NCBI RefSeq assembly: GCF_002844395.1
Contig: NZ_CP025197.1
Coordinates: 3,162,001-3,226,000 of the forward strand
Direction of reading: 5' to 3'
DNA: 64,000 bases
From: Acetivibrio saccincola
GTDB lineage: Bacteria; Bacillota; Clostridia; Acetivibrionales; Acetivibrionaceae
Shown here piece after piece: positions 27,595 to 36,425 of the stretch; position 1 is the first letter of the stretch, and the number at the start of each line of letters is the position of its first letter. The notes under the pieces were generated by a model. That model was not told where the DNA came from, ran no database searches, and saw nothing but the letters and a program-made list of their open reading frames with translations. The translations under genes were made by a program, and so were the position numbers.

Positions 27595-27638
27595 ACAAAA
27601 CCTGGTAATCCATGCAACTTACCAGGTTTTGTTTTTTT
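27595..27638. terminator. Terminator of tRNA-Lys (also serves the facing gene)
   Basis: ACAAAACCTGGTAA pairs with TTACCAGGTTTTGT, followed by TTTTTTT on the plus strand; the facing GerMN gene ends 21 bp away. Confidence 0.85.
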
Positions 27639-27658
27639 GTTTCTATTTTTATAAATTA

Positions 27659-28501
27659 TTAAAACTCTTCACCTTCTATTATTTCAAAAAATACATCTTC
27701 ATCTATCGTATCTGAAAAAACATCTTCCTCTTCCATTATGTAGTCACTATCTTCAGCATCTTTTCTATCCTTGTCTTTTTCATCTTTTTCTCTTTTGTCC
27801 CCGTCTTTATCATCTCTTTCCCGGTCTTTTTCTTTATCTTTATCTTCCCGGTCCTTTTCCTCCTCAGATTCTTCCTGGGTTTTTATAGTTTCTATAGAAG
27901 GGGTATCCATTGATATAATTGAAGTGGTTCTTGGAAAGGCATTGTTAAACCTGAAATTGCCTTTAAACTCTTTAACCTTTTCCCCTTCAATTAAAAACTG
28001 TACCTTATCTATTTCTTTCAGCTCAGTTAGGGAATTTACAATGGAATAAATAGTCATCTTTTCTTTTGCCTTGTCTTCCGGATGCTTATCCCTAAACTCA
28101 CTGTTAAAATCCACAATTGCAACATCACCATCTATTTCTATCTTTGAATTAAGCTTGGTTTCAGGTGGTATAGCAGACCTTAACTCCTTAACTTTAGGCC
28201 CCTTTATCAGTTCATTGACTATAATCTCTGCTAAGTGATTTACACTCTTTTTTGCTTCACTAATAGTTATGTACCTAATCTCTAGCTTTAACTTTGTATA
28301 ATCCTCATTGGCAAAATAAAGATTTATCGGAACTTTATCCGATATTTGCCTTGCTTCTTCTTCACTTAATGAAATGCTGCTGGCAGGGGATAAATCTTCA
28401 TCCTCCGGATTGCCCCGTTTGGGGGAACACCCTGCCATACCTGCTATAAATGTTATTATCATAATACATAGAAATATAATACACAACTGTTTTTTCATCA
28501 A
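27659..28501 (-). CDS. GerMN-domain lipoprotein with charged tail
   Basis: 280 residues. A lipoprotein signal with lipobox AGMAGC (Cys about 25) is followed by a GerMN domain (about 55-170; INLYFANEDYTKLKLEIRYI, AEIIVNELIKGP, IDGDVAIVDFNSEF). A tail of about 100 residues is almost entirely Asp/Glu/Lys/Arg (about 208-250), then strongly acidic. GerM proteins act in spore envelope assembly and germination. The tail is probably disordered. The gene starts without a close upstream partner. Confidence 0.88.
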   Translation of the reverse strand: MMKKQLCIIFLCIMIITFIAGMAGCSPKRGNPEDEDLSPASSISLSEEEARQISDKVPINLYFANEDYTKLKLEIRYITISEAKKSVNHLAEIIVNELIKGPKVKELRSAIPPETKLNSKIEIDGDVAIVDFNSEFRDKHPEDKAKEKMTIYSIVNSLTELKEIDKVQFLIEGEKVKEFKGNFRFNNAFPRTTSIISMDTPSIETIKTQEESEEEKDREDKDKEKDRERDDKDGDKREKDEKDKDRKDAEDSDYIMEEEDVFSDTIDEDVFFEIIEGEEF

Positions 28502-28581
28502 CCGGCCACCTCACTATATATTCTTTATAAATTATTTTTATGCCGGTTGTACCTTAGGTATTCTTCTTTTTCCTCCTACCG

Positions 28582-29268
28582 TCAATAAGCAGTATCTGTA
28601 TCAGCTAAACCATCTTCTAAAATAGCAACTGTAGAACTTGTACCAAGCCTTGAGCATCCTGCATCTATAAATTTTGCAGCCTGCTCTAATGTTTTAATGC
28701 CTCCGGAGGCCTTTATTTTTACCTTTGAACTAACAGCATCTTTCATAAGGGCTATATCACTTAATTCAGCCCCCTTGCCGTTAAAACCTGTAGAAGTCTT
28801 AACAAAATCAGCCCCGGCTTCCTCAGCAATTTTACATGCCTGTACCTTTTGCTCATCATTTAAAAGGGCAGTTTCTATAATTACCTTTACTATAACATTT
28901 CTCTTGTGGGCACATTTTACAACTTCGCTTATATCCTTTTTTACATATTCATAGTCTCCTGAAATTAATTTACCTATATTAATAACCATGTCAAGTTCCT
29001 TAGCACCATTTTCTATTGCCTCTATAGATTCGGCAACTTTACACTTAGTGGTTGTAGTGCCGTGAGGAAACCCTATAACTGTACTTACCAGTATTTTTGA
29101 ACCTTTTAAAATATCAGCGGCTAATTTTACATGACATGGTTTAACGCAAACACTGGCTATATTATACTTTTTAACAGAATTTATTTCCCTTTCAAGATGG
29201 AAATCGGTAACCTCAGGTTTTAGTACAGCATGATCAATGGCTGAAGCCACAATATTTTTTATATTCAA
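28582..29268 (-). CDS. deoC: Deoxyribose-phosphate aldolase
   Basis: 228 residues. It has the DeoC class I aldolase motifs IDHAVLKPEVTDFHLEREI, VSTVIGFPHGTTTTKCKVAE, ELDMVINIGKLISGDYEYV, VKVIIETALLNDEQK, FVKTSTGF and the Schiff-base Lys in KIKASGGIKTLEQA. It cleaves 2-deoxyribose-5-phosphate to glyceraldehyde-3-phosphate and acetaldehyde in deoxynucleoside salvage. It lies 24 bp downstream of the ArsR-type regulator gene and may share its transcript. Confidence 0.96.
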   Translation of the reverse strand: MNIKNIVASAIDHAVLKPEVTDFHLEREINSVKKYNIASVCVKPCHVKLAADILKGSKILVSTVIGFPHGTTTTKCKVAESIEAIENGAKELDMVINIGKLISGDYEYVKKDISEVVKCAHKRNVIVKVIIETALLNDEQKVQACKIAEEAGADFVKTSTGFNGKGAELSDIALMKDAVSSKVKIKASGGIKTLEQAAKFIDAGCSRLGTSSTVAILEDGLADTDTAY

Positions 29269-29292
29269 TTTTCTTTTCCTCCCAACATGGTT

Positions 29293-29562
29293 TTAAAATA
29301 ACACTGAAATTATATTTATGATGTCTTTATCTACTACAGAATAACAAATCTCAAGACCATTTCTTTTACCTTCAATTATACCTGCTGCCTTGAGTTTTGC
29401 AAGATGTTGGGACACTGTTGATTGAGGTAGATTTAAACATTCTTGTATTTTTGTAACATTGCATTTTTTATTTATTAATCCTTTTACAATGCACAATCTG
29501 TGTGGATGAGCTAAAGCTTTTATTTTTTCAGCCTTCTGCTCATATATTTTTGCATCTTCCAT
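29293..29562 (-). CDS. ArsR-family transcriptional regulator
   Basis: 89 residues, a winged helix: KIKALAHPHRLCIVKGLINK, CLNLPQSTVSQHLAKLKAAG (recognition helix), IIEGKRNGLEICYSV. The ATG follows AGGAGGAGG. No metal-binding CxC pair is seen in the usual ArsR positions; one Cys is at the DNA-binding helix (KKCNVTKI). It may respond to a redox signal or to no metal at all. It is upstream of deoC, but regulation of deoC is inference. Confidence 0.9.
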   Translation of the reverse strand: MEDAKIYEQKAEKIKALAHPHRLCIVKGLINKKCNVTKIQECLNLPQSTVSQHLAKLKAAGIIEGKRNGLEICYSVVDKDIINIISVLF

Positions 29563-29744
29563 GCAGTCCTCCTCCTATTATTTATATATCTTAATTTTAT
29601 AATATTGTTTTCATAATTTTGTACTATAAAAATAAATTTTATAATGACATCTATAAAGTACTTAAAATCTACAATGTACTTAAAATGGCGTTCATAATGT
29701 AATGGCAACTATAGCGGCATTTACAAATTAAATACTTTGTAAAT

Positions 29745-30566
29745 TTAAATACCGTCTTTTTTCATTGCATTTACTATCCTGCAGTGATTTATAAGGTCTT
29801 CTTCTGATTCTGCTTCATGTACATAGTTTAAACCATATGGCCAGAAATGCTGACCGTCGCCTTTTAAAACCGCATTGCTGTCTCCTGTAATGGCTCTAAG
29901 TTCTTCTGTTGCGTGTTTCCCTACATAGACACCATTTACTATTAAATTCCGCCATGCACCGGAAGTTCCCACTCCCACTGTATGTGCAATTTCATGCATT
30001 GCAGTAACATGATTCATATAGCTTTTATTTCCAAACCGTATTGTGCCGTTTATATTTCCGTCAGCCGTTGGAACTGACGGTTCATATAAAACGGTAATGT
30101 GTTTTGTTATTGTAGTATAGGTATTATAATAATATACTGCTGTTTCCATAGCCTGTTCTATTCTTCTGTATGCATCCAACTGGTCTTGTGTTGGGTTTTG
30201 TGCCTTCACAATTGTATATGTAACATTTCCTGTTTGCTTTGGTGTAGGTGTTGGCATAGGTGTTGGCTTTTGAGATGCCGGAAACTCTGATATAACATCC
30301 AATACATATCTTATCAGAAGGGCAGAGTCATTTGAATCAATTAAACCGTCACCACTTACATCTGCTGCTTCTATTCCATACCGATATGAAAAAGAATCCT
30401 CAATGCCCATTATATATCTTTGCACCAAAGCATAATCAGCAGAATTAACCATGCCGTTTCCGTCAACATCGCCATACATAAACTGTTCTGAATATACAAA
30501 GCATGCAAAGCATGTAGTAATAAGTAAGAAAACAATAGCAAGCATAATTAATGATTTCTTTTTCAT
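29745..30566 (-). CDS. Dockerin type I protein with metallopeptidase-like domain
   Basis: 273 residues from ATG 30566 (ATG 30575 and 30611 are alternatives). A signal peptide (about 1-25) is followed by a complete type I dockerin (about 30-95) with two calcium loops, DVDGNGMVNSADYALVQRYI and DVSGDGLIDSNDSALLIRYV. A Pro/Thr linker (about 100-115) leads to a C-terminal domain containing HEIAHTVGVGTSGAW, a zinc HExxH with a metzincin-like extension. The domain resembles secreted peptidase-like modules seen with carbohydrate-active proteins. It should bind a scaffoldin cohesin and join the cellulosome. The substrate is unknown. Confidence 0.88.
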   Translation of the reverse strand: MKKKSLIMLAIVFLLITTCFACFVYSEQFMYGDVDGNGMVNSADYALVQRYIMGIEDSFSYRYGIEAADVSGDGLIDSNDSALLIRYVLDVISEFPASQKPTPMPTPTPKQTGNVTYTIVKAQNPTQDQLDAYRRIEQAMETAVYYYNTYTTITKHITVLYEPSVPTADGNINGTIRFGNKSYMNHVTAMHEIAHTVGVGTSGAWRNLIVNGVYVGKHATEELRAITGDSNAVLKGDGQHFWPYGLNYVHEAESEEDLINHCRIVNAMKKDGI

Positions 30567-30836
30567 AGCACCCATTTCCCTTCCTATTATATTTTTTCTT
30601 TCCATTACCACCTTTTTGAAATTTTACGCTTTTATGTACTTTATGCTTTTATATACTTTTTTGTTTGTTTATATTTATTTACAGCAATATTTTTTGGCAT
30701 ATTTTTTACACGATATTTTGCTTACATAATATTTTAACATACTTTTTCATATGCTTTTTTACACCATCACTTTTGTATTTTCCTTCTATTATTAGATATT
30801 CGGATAAAAACTAAATTTCATGACGCTATTATGGTG

Positions 30837-32050
30837 CTATTCAATGTAAGTCCAGTATAAATCCATGTCCTGAATGGGGGTTTTCCCCCTTGCCAAGCCC
30901 TTATATTTTGGGTTTATGGCATAGTCAAGACATAAATAGTAAACCGGTACCACCGGCATATCCTCTATAAGTATTTGTTCAGCCTCAATGAGTAAATCCA
31001 TTCTTTTCTTTTCATCCTCCTGGCTGGCTGCTTCATCTAAAATTCTATCAAATTTCTCATTACTATTGCCTTCCGGTCTAGGGAGCAGGCCAGAGCCTTT
31101 CTTATATTCCTGTTTTTCAGTATATCATCTTCATTATTTATGGATATATACAGGGTATGTCCTGAATAGTAACTTCCCAAAAAAGCCTTGCCGTTTTTTA
31201 GCTCTTCCTTTTGTATCTCATTTGTTATGTCTACAACATCTATTTCCCCAGCTTTAAATGCGGCAAAAGCTGTCCAGTTATCAGTTATTATTTTGAAATT
31301 AACTTTCTCCAAACGGATGTTTTCAAAATTCCAATAAGAATAGTTTTTTTCCAGTACAATCTCCTGATAATGATCCCATGAAGATATTTTAAAAGGCCCG
31401 TTTCCCATAATGGTTTTGGCTTCTTGACCATATGTGGTTATATTTGATGAGTTGATATGCTGTTTTTCGTAAAATTCAGTGTATAAAGGCATAAAAACGC
31501 TATTGGATATAAGTTCTAAGAAATACGGGGTTGGATTTTTTAATTTAACTGACAATGTTTTTTCATTAACTGCCAAAATAGCTACATCTTCTTTTGTTCC
31601 CTTCCCTTGTGCATATTCCAATGCACCTTCTATACAAAACAAAAGATGCCTCATAGGGGAAACTTCATGGTATTCCAGGAGCGGCTCAATTGCCCTGAGC
31701 CAGCCGTCCCTGAAATGATGTGCAGTAACGTCTGCTCCGTTCCACCACTTTGCATCTTCTCTAATGTAAAAGGTATATGTCAACTTGTCAGCACTTACTT
31801 CCCATGACTCTGCTGCCCCGGGAACAGGATTGCCCTTTTCATCTAGTCTTACCAGCCCTTCAAATATGGCATTAACCACCCTGACAGAAGGAGTATCACA
31901 TGCCAATTGAGGGTCGGTGGTTTGAGGCTCGCCGTTTAAGCATATAACTATTTCATTGGAAATAGCATCTACACTTCTGCATCCGGTTGGTAAAACGCTA
32001 AAGGAAATTAAAAGAATAGACAACAACAAATGGTACATACTTTGCTTCAT
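30837..32050 (-). pseudogene. Oligopeptide-binding lipoprotein (OppA-like), internally deleted
   Basis: From ATG 32050 (9 nt after AAGGAGG) there is a lipoprotein signal (lipobox LPTGC), then an SBP_bac_5 domain: NGEPQTTDPQLACDTPSVRV, EGLVRLDEKGNPVPGAAESW, NIRKALACSLDRKAIV. The frame then fails near 31085. The C-terminal end of the same family continues in another frame (GNSNEKFDRILDEAASQED, RMDLLIEAEQILIEDMPVVP, DLYWTYIE stop). About 100 residues are missing between the two parts, so the lesion is a deletion rather than a single-base error. It follows the HEAT-repeat gene. Confidence 0.85.
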
Positions 32051-32115
32051 AGAAAGCTGCCTCCTTAATCTAATTAATGACATTAAGTCCTTAATTAGCA
32101 ACTCAGGATGCTTAC

Positions 32116-32985
32116 TCACTGATTCTTGAATTTTATGTCGTCCATATTTCCGCCTAATTTATGAACTGCTGCTTTAATCTCACAAAATACATCGTAGTCT
32201 ATTGAATCCATATTTTTTTCAACGTAACCTCTTAAAAAAGGTATTGCCCTTCCATCTCCTAAATCCCCGATGCAAATGGCACCTATAATTTTATCGTCCA
32301 TTTTTATAAATGTCTCTTTAATGCATGCATATACGTCATCATAATCAGTTTTTTTGCGCATGTTTGCACCTATTTGAACCAATGAGTACAAAAGGTACTC
32401 TTCAATATCTTTAATCTTTTCTGCACTTCTTAGTTTGTTTAATATCCCGTCTACACCAGCATCTCCAATATTTATTATGGCTTCGTTTATTTCCTCAATT
32501 ATAGCTTCATTTTCAGAATTTACATCATATAAAAGATCTAGTAGCATATCAGCAGATCTTTGTGCCTTCAACCTTCCAAGAAACCTTATGGCCATTAACG
32601 GCACAAGCATTTCTTCATCATCTTCTATTGAAGAGGCTAAAGAAGCCAGTTTTATCAATTGGTCTACAAAGTCCTCACCATAGCATTTTAATCTCTGTAT
32701 GAGGACTTCAGGCACATCCACATCGCATATCTTAGATGCCTTTTTAAATAGTTCAATTAAATCATCTAAATTATCTATGCCATCAAAATATTTTTTAGGA
32801 GTAATTCCTCCTAAAATATCCAGCTCTGTGTTTTGCCATTCCTTTAGCTCTTCGTCTAAAAAAGCCGTTATATCCTTTTCCTTTATTTTTAAAATTTTTT
32901 CAGGAGCAGTGTTGTTAAAAAGTCTGTCAAAACCTTTTTCTATTGCCCTGTTATAGCTTTCAAACAATAATTTTTCCCTGTCCAA
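32116..32985 (-). CDS. HEAT-repeat-like helical protein
   Basis: 289 residues, all-helical with regularly spaced HEAT/armadillo-like hairpins (MLVPLMAIRFLGRLKAQRSA, EINEAIINIGDAGVDGILNK, IIGAICIGDLGDGRAIPFLR). No catalytic motif. HEAT repeats usually mediate protein binding. It starts 3 bp after the stop of the response-regulator/GGDEF gene and precedes the OppA remnant, so it is probably co-transcribed and could be a partner of the c-di-GMP enzyme (inference). Confidence 0.8.
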   Translation of the reverse strand: MDREKLLFESYNRAIEKGFDRLFNNTAPEKILKIKEKDITAFLDEELKEWQNTELDILGGITPKKYFDGIDNLDDLIELFKKASKICDVDVPEVLIQRLKCYGEDFVDQLIKLASLASSIEDDEEMLVPLMAIRFLGRLKAQRSADMLLDLLYDVNSENEAIIEEINEAIINIGDAGVDGILNKLRSAEKIKDIEEYLLYSLVQIGANMRKKTDYDDVYACIKETFIKMDDKIIGAICIGDLGDGRAIPFLRGYVEKNMDSIDYDVFCEIKAAVHKLGGNMDDIKFKNQ

Positions 32986-32988
32986 ATT

Positions 32989-33921
32989 CTATCCCCTTCT
33001 TCTATCTTTTACATATACACTTCCCTGCATTGCCTTTGCCTTTTTCTTTAATTCTGCAGCTATTTCAGCTATCTGTAAATGACTTATAAGTTCCCTCTCT
33101 TCGTTGGTGACAACTGATAAAGATATAGATACCAGCGGGAACTTCATAATTTGACCTTGTCTGTTGCTAGTTACAATGTAACCTCTGTCAACATCCTCTT
33201 TACAATATAATTCTTTAATTTTTATATCAAAAGTCTTTATGATGTTTTCACAAATTGCATCCACTTTGTCAGGTGTGGTTATTATAACAAAATCGTCCCC
33301 ACCAATGTGACCAATAAAGTCCCTGCTGTTGCCAAATGTGTTAGTGGCATCTATCAATACATCTGCCGTTAACTTTATAGCCCTGTCACCACTTGCAAAT
33401 CCATATACATCATTGTATGATTTAAAATTATCCAGGTCTCCATAAATAACTGCAAACACTTCTTTTTTGGCAATTCTCTGATTGATTTCCACCTGGATTT
33501 CGATATTTCCTCTAAGTCCCGTCAAGGGATTTGCCAACCTGTTTCTGTCTATGCGTTTTAATGTATTTCTGACCCTGCTTACCAATTCCCTGCTATTGAA
33601 GGGTTTTATTATGTAATCATCCGCTCCGAGCTCCAGCCCTTCAAGTTTATGGTCTTCATTCTCCTGGGCTGTAAGCATTATAATGGGCATGAGATTGTTA
33701 CTTTCATCTTCCCTTAAGATTCTGCAAACTTCAAAGCCGTCCATGCCGGGCATAACCACATCTAATAAAACAAGATCCGGCTTTTCCTCCCTTACCTTTT
33801 GAAGACCCTCTTCACCACTAGAAGCAGTTACCACCTCATAGCCTGCTTCTTTCAATACATCAGAAATCAATTTTTTCATAAACTCAGTATCTTCAATTAT
33901 TAATATCTTTTTTTTAAACAT
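32989..33921 (-). CDS. Response regulator-GGDEF protein (diguanylate cyclase-like)
   Basis: 310 residues. The receiver domain (about 4-120) has phospho-acceptor Asp in LVLLDVVMPGMDGFE and Lys in YIIKPF. A GGDEF domain (about 135-300) has the substrate-binding DLDNFKSYNDVYGF and the signature IGGDDFV, where Asp replaces Glu of GGEEF; many active enzymes have this form. An RxxD inhibitory site is not obvious. It probably synthesises cyclic di-GMP under two-component control. It is the first gene of a short operon with the HEAT protein. The 300 bp upstream contain no other gene. Confidence 0.9.
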   Translation of the reverse strand: MFKKKILIIEDTEFMKKLISDVLKEAGYEVVTASSGEEGLQKVREEKPDLVLLDVVMPGMDGFEVCRILREDESNNLMPIIMLTAQENEDHKLEGLELGADDYIIKPFNSRELVSRVRNTLKRIDRNRLANPLTGLRGNIEIQVEINQRIAKKEVFAVIYGDLDNFKSYNDVYGFASGDRAIKLTADVLIDATNTFGNSRDFIGHIGGDDFVIITTPDKVDAICENIIKTFDIKIKELYCKEDVDRGYIVTSNRQGQIMKFPLVSISLSVVTNEERELISHLQIAEIAAELKKKAKAMQGSVYVKDRRRG

Positions 33922-34226
33922 TACAAAAAACTCCTATCGAAGTTTATTTTATATATTTCATTTCTTTAATCCTTACTTTATAAATTACAAAATAATGCCT
34001 TTTAACTACAATATTAAATACAAATGTTTTGAAAATTATTTATAATCATACTAACATAAATATCGGAAAAAGAATATGAAAAAATAACCTTACATTGCCC
34101 ATTATATATCAAAAAGATATATTTGAAAAGTAAAAAATAGAAAAGGTAAATAGACTGCATAAGAAATAAAGCTTGAGCCTAAGGATGCAAGAAAGACTTT
34201 TTAATGTATAAATTATACTCTACAGA
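33922..34226. other. Intergenic region between the GGDEF gene and tRNA cluster
   Basis: 305 bp, AT-rich; it should contain the promoter of the minus-strand GGDEF gene, but no convincing -35/-10 pair or c-di-GMP riboswitch was recognised. Confidence 0.4.
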
Positions 34227-34260
34227 CAAAAAAAGCTGTACACTTTTTAGTGCAACAGCC
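34227..34260 (-). terminator. Terminator of the tRNA cluster
   Basis: GCTGTtgCACT/AGTGtaCAGC with a 5-nt A-rich loop is followed by TTTTTTT on the minus strand, just after tRNA-Cys. Confidence 0.85.
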
Positions 34261-34270
34261 TTTTTTCCTT

Positions 34271-34345
34271 TGGAGGCGCCACCCAGATTCGAACTGGGGA
34301 ATAGAGGTTTTGCAGACCTCGGCCTTACCACTTGGCTATGGCGCC
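34271..34345 (-). tRNA. tRNA-Cys (GCA)
   Basis: 75 nt with encoded CCA. Acceptor GGCGCCA/TGGCGCC, anticodon loop CTGCAAA giving GCA, T-arm CCAGTTCGAATCTGG. It is last in the five-gene tRNA transcript. Confidence 0.96.
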
Positions 34346-34401
34346 ATATATTAAACACAGGATACCAGCTTTATAAAATACTGATATCCTTAGAATTTTT
34401 G

Positions 34402-34476
34402 TGGAGCGGGTTACGAGATTCGAACTCGCGACTTTCACCTTGGCAAGGTGACACTCTACCACTGAGTTAAACCCGC
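34402..34476 (-). tRNA. tRNA-Gly (GCC)
   Basis: 75 nt with encoded CCA. Acceptor GCGGGTT/AACCCGC, anticodon loop TTGCCAA giving GCC, T-loop GAGTTCGAATCTC. Confidence 0.96.
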
Positions 34477-34522
34477 ATACTTTGTCATTTAGAACAAACT
34501 TTCTTATGTGTTCAAAAAAAGT

Positions 34523-34598
34523 TGGTGCCCAGAGGCGGAATCGAACCACCGACACGAGGATTTTCAGTCCACTGCTCTACCGACTGAGCTATCTGGGC
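34523..34598 (-). tRNA. tRNA-Phe (GAA)
   Basis: 76 nt with encoded CCA. Acceptor GCCCAGA/TCTGGGC, anticodon loop CTGAAAA giving GAA, D-arm GCTCAGTCGGTAGAGC. Confidence 0.96.
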
Positions 34599-34602
34599 AC
34601 AT

Positions 34603-34679
34603 TGGCGACCTGGAAGGGACTCGAACCCTCGACCTCCAGCGTGACAGGCTGGCATTCTAACCAGCTGAACTACCAGGCC
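34603..34679 (-). tRNA. tRNA-Asp (GTC)
   Basis: 77 nt with encoded CCA. Acceptor GGCCTGG/CCAGGTC, anticodon loop CTGTCAC giving GTC, T-arm GAGGGTTCGAGTCCCTT. Confidence 0.96.
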
Positions 34680-34684
34680 GCATA

Positions 34685-34760
34685 TGGTGGGCGCTACAGG
34701 GCTCGAACCTATGACCCCCTGCTTGTAAGGCAGGTGCTCTCCCAGCTGAGCTAAGCGCCC
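34685..34760 (-). tRNA. tRNA-Val (TAC)
   Basis: 76 nt with encoded CCA. Acceptor GGGCGCT/AGCGCCC, anticodon loop CTTACAA giving TAC. It is first in the cluster, 34 bp after the promoter. Confidence 0.96.
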
Positions 34761-34793
34761 CCGTGCTTGTAAGTTATTTAAGCGACAATAGAT

Positions 34794-34822
34794 AGTATAC
34801 AAAAATTATTTAATAAAGTCAA
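34794..34822 (-). promoter_or_regulatory. Promoter of the tRNA cluster
   Basis: TTGACT (34817-34822) and TATACT (34794-34799) are separated by 17 bp on the minus strand. Confidence 0.75.
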
Positions 34823-34915
34823 CACCCTAAACCCTATCTTTTTAAATTTATGTTCTTCTTTCTCTTATATTCTTTACAATTCTCACTATTTCATTATTTT
34901 AAATAATTTCGGATA

Positions 34916-35794
34916 TTAACTTTCCTCTCCAATTATTTCCCTTAAATCTGACTCCTGAAACTGATATTTCATATCACAAAAATGGCACTGTGCCTCTATT
35001 TCACTTTGTTCCTTTAATATATTCTTTATTTCTTCTTTTCCAAGACTGATTATATTTCTATACATACGCTCCCTTGAACAGTTGCATTTATAATTGCAAG
35101 GTGCTTTTTCCCCGATTTTTAAGTTCCTTTCAGAAAATATCATATCAAGTATATCTTCCGGGGTTTTACCATCTTTCAATAAGCCTGTAACTGAAGACAG
35201 GTTTTTGATTTTTTCTTCAAGAAAGTTGATGGTCTCCTCACCAGCATCAGGCATTAACTGGATAATAAATCCTCCTGCTGTTTCTATAATTTTATCTGCA
35301 CTGGTCAGAACACCTAAAGCTACAATTGTAGGAATTTGTTCTGAATAGGCATAATAGTATGCTATATCTTCAGCAATTTCTCCTGATATCAGGTCCACAT
35401 AACCTACATAAGGCTCTTTTAGCCCCAAATCCTTAATCACATTTAAATAGCCTTTGCCAATGGCTCCTGCTACGTCAAATTTTCCTTCACTGTTTAAAGG
35501 AAGGTATACCAATGGATTATGCACATATCCCCTTACATTTGCCTCAGAATCAGAAACCACAACAATCCCGCCTAAAGGTCCGTCACCTTTAATTTGTATT
35601 GTCTGTGTGTTTTTAGGCGACTTTAAAAATACCGACATTAAAACCCCGGCAGTAAGAGTTCGCCCTAACGCAACAGATGCCAGGGGGGAAAGTCCATGAA
35701 TTTTCTGGGCATGCTTTACCAAATTGGTAGTCACTGCTGCAACTGTCCTTACTTTTCCTTCTTCTGCAGTCGCCCTTACAAGATAATCTTTCAT
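34916..35794 (-). CDS. hslO: Redox-regulated chaperone Hsp33
   Basis: 292 residues from ATG 35794, which follows AAGGTGG; the frame upstream lacks a ribosome site. The core has VRTVAAVTTNLVKHAQKIHG, GRTLTAGVLMSVFLK and GDGPLGGIVVVSD. The C-terminal zinc centre CNCSRERM ... CHFCDM carries four Cys in the CxC...CxxC arrangement of Hsp33. Oxidation of these Cys turns on holdase activity in the cytoplasm. It stands alone between the tRNA cluster and the cold-shock gene. Confidence 0.95.
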   Translation of the reverse strand: MKDYLVRATAEEGKVRTVAAVTTNLVKHAQKIHGLSPLASVALGRTLTAGVLMSVFLKSPKNTQTIQIKGDGPLGGIVVVSDSEANVRGYVHNPLVYLPLNSEGKFDVAGAIGKGYLNVIKDLGLKEPYVGYVDLISGEIAEDIAYYYAYSEQIPTIVALGVLTSADKIIETAGGFIIQLMPDAGEETINFLEEKIKNLSSVTGLLKDGKTPEDILDMIFSERNLKIGEKAPCNYKCNCSRERMYRNIISLGKEEIKNILKEQSEIEAQCHFCDMKYQFQESDLREIIGEES

Positions 35795-35957
35795 ATATTT
35801 ATCCCACCTTATAAACAATCAACCTTATAAAGCTATCAATCTGTTAATCTTAAAATCTATTATTTTTATAATTCATCATTCTTATAATCTTCCCAAAAAA
35901 CAATTATATAATAAAATTACCCGTTTGTATAGGAAATTTGTCTAGAAAAAAGGCAAT

Positions 35958-35986
35958 TGAAAAACCCCGGTATTTTTATACCGGGG
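35958..35986 (-). terminator. Terminator of the cold-shock gene
   Basis: CCCCGGTAT/ATACCGGGG with a short T loop is followed by TTTTT on the minus strand. Confidence 0.85.
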
Positions 35987-36025
35987 TGGTTTAGGCTATC
36001 TCTTTTTATTAAATTCAAAGTCACA

Positions 36026-36226
36026 CTAGCACTTACTTACATTTGAAGCCTGAGGGCCTTTAGCACCTTCCACAACTTCAAATTGAACTTCAGCACCTTC
36101 TTCTAATGTTTTGTAGCCTTCCATGTTTATTGCTGAAAAATGTACAAATACGTCTTTGCCTTCTTCTCTCTCAATAAAGCCAAATCCTTTTTCAGCATTA
36201 AACCATTTTACTCTACCTCTTTCCAT
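36026..36226 (-). CDS. Cold-shock domain protein
   Basis: 66 residues, a complete CspA-type OB fold with RNP1 KGFGFIERE and RNP2 VFVHFSAI. It binds single-stranded RNA/DNA and acts as an RNA chaperone. The promoter lies about 70 bp upstream and a strong terminator follows; this is a single-gene transcript. The ATG follows AGGAGGAG. Confidence 0.96.
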   Translation of the reverse strand: MERGRVKWFNAEKGFGFIEREEGKDVFVHFSAINMEGYKTLEEGAEVQFEVVEGAKGPQASNVSKC

Positions 36227-36295
36227 CCTGCACTCCTCCTGAACTTTAATACTTTAACTTAGCTGGCATTTTCATGCACTTACTAAATCTACATC

Positions 36296-36325
36296 ATTGT
36301 ATCATATTTTTGCATTGCTTGTCAA
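36296..36325 (-). promoter_or_regulatory. Promoter of the cold-shock gene
   Basis: TTGACA (36320-36325) and TACAAT (36296-36301) are separated by 18 bp on the minus strand; the predicted leader is about 60 nt. Confidence 0.65.
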
Positions 36326-36425
36326 TCTGATTTTTTGCTTACACTCATGTCTATTACTGTAAAATGTATGTTTAAGTGGATTTATTAATTAAAATATGTA
36401 TCTTTTATAGAAATATGTGCTGTTT

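Noticed and set aside
29520-29708. 62-codon minus-strand ORF over the ArsR start
   Set aside because: It overlaps the ribosome site and start of the ArsR gene in another frame and has no site of its own.
33922-34226. c-di-GMP riboswitch upstream of the GGDEF gene
   Set aside because: None of the conserved GEMM-I core (GGACGCAAAGCC type) is present on either strand.
34204-34802. ORFs of 76-96 codons on both strands
   Set aside because: They lie wholly across the five tRNA genes; tRNA structure explains the sequence.
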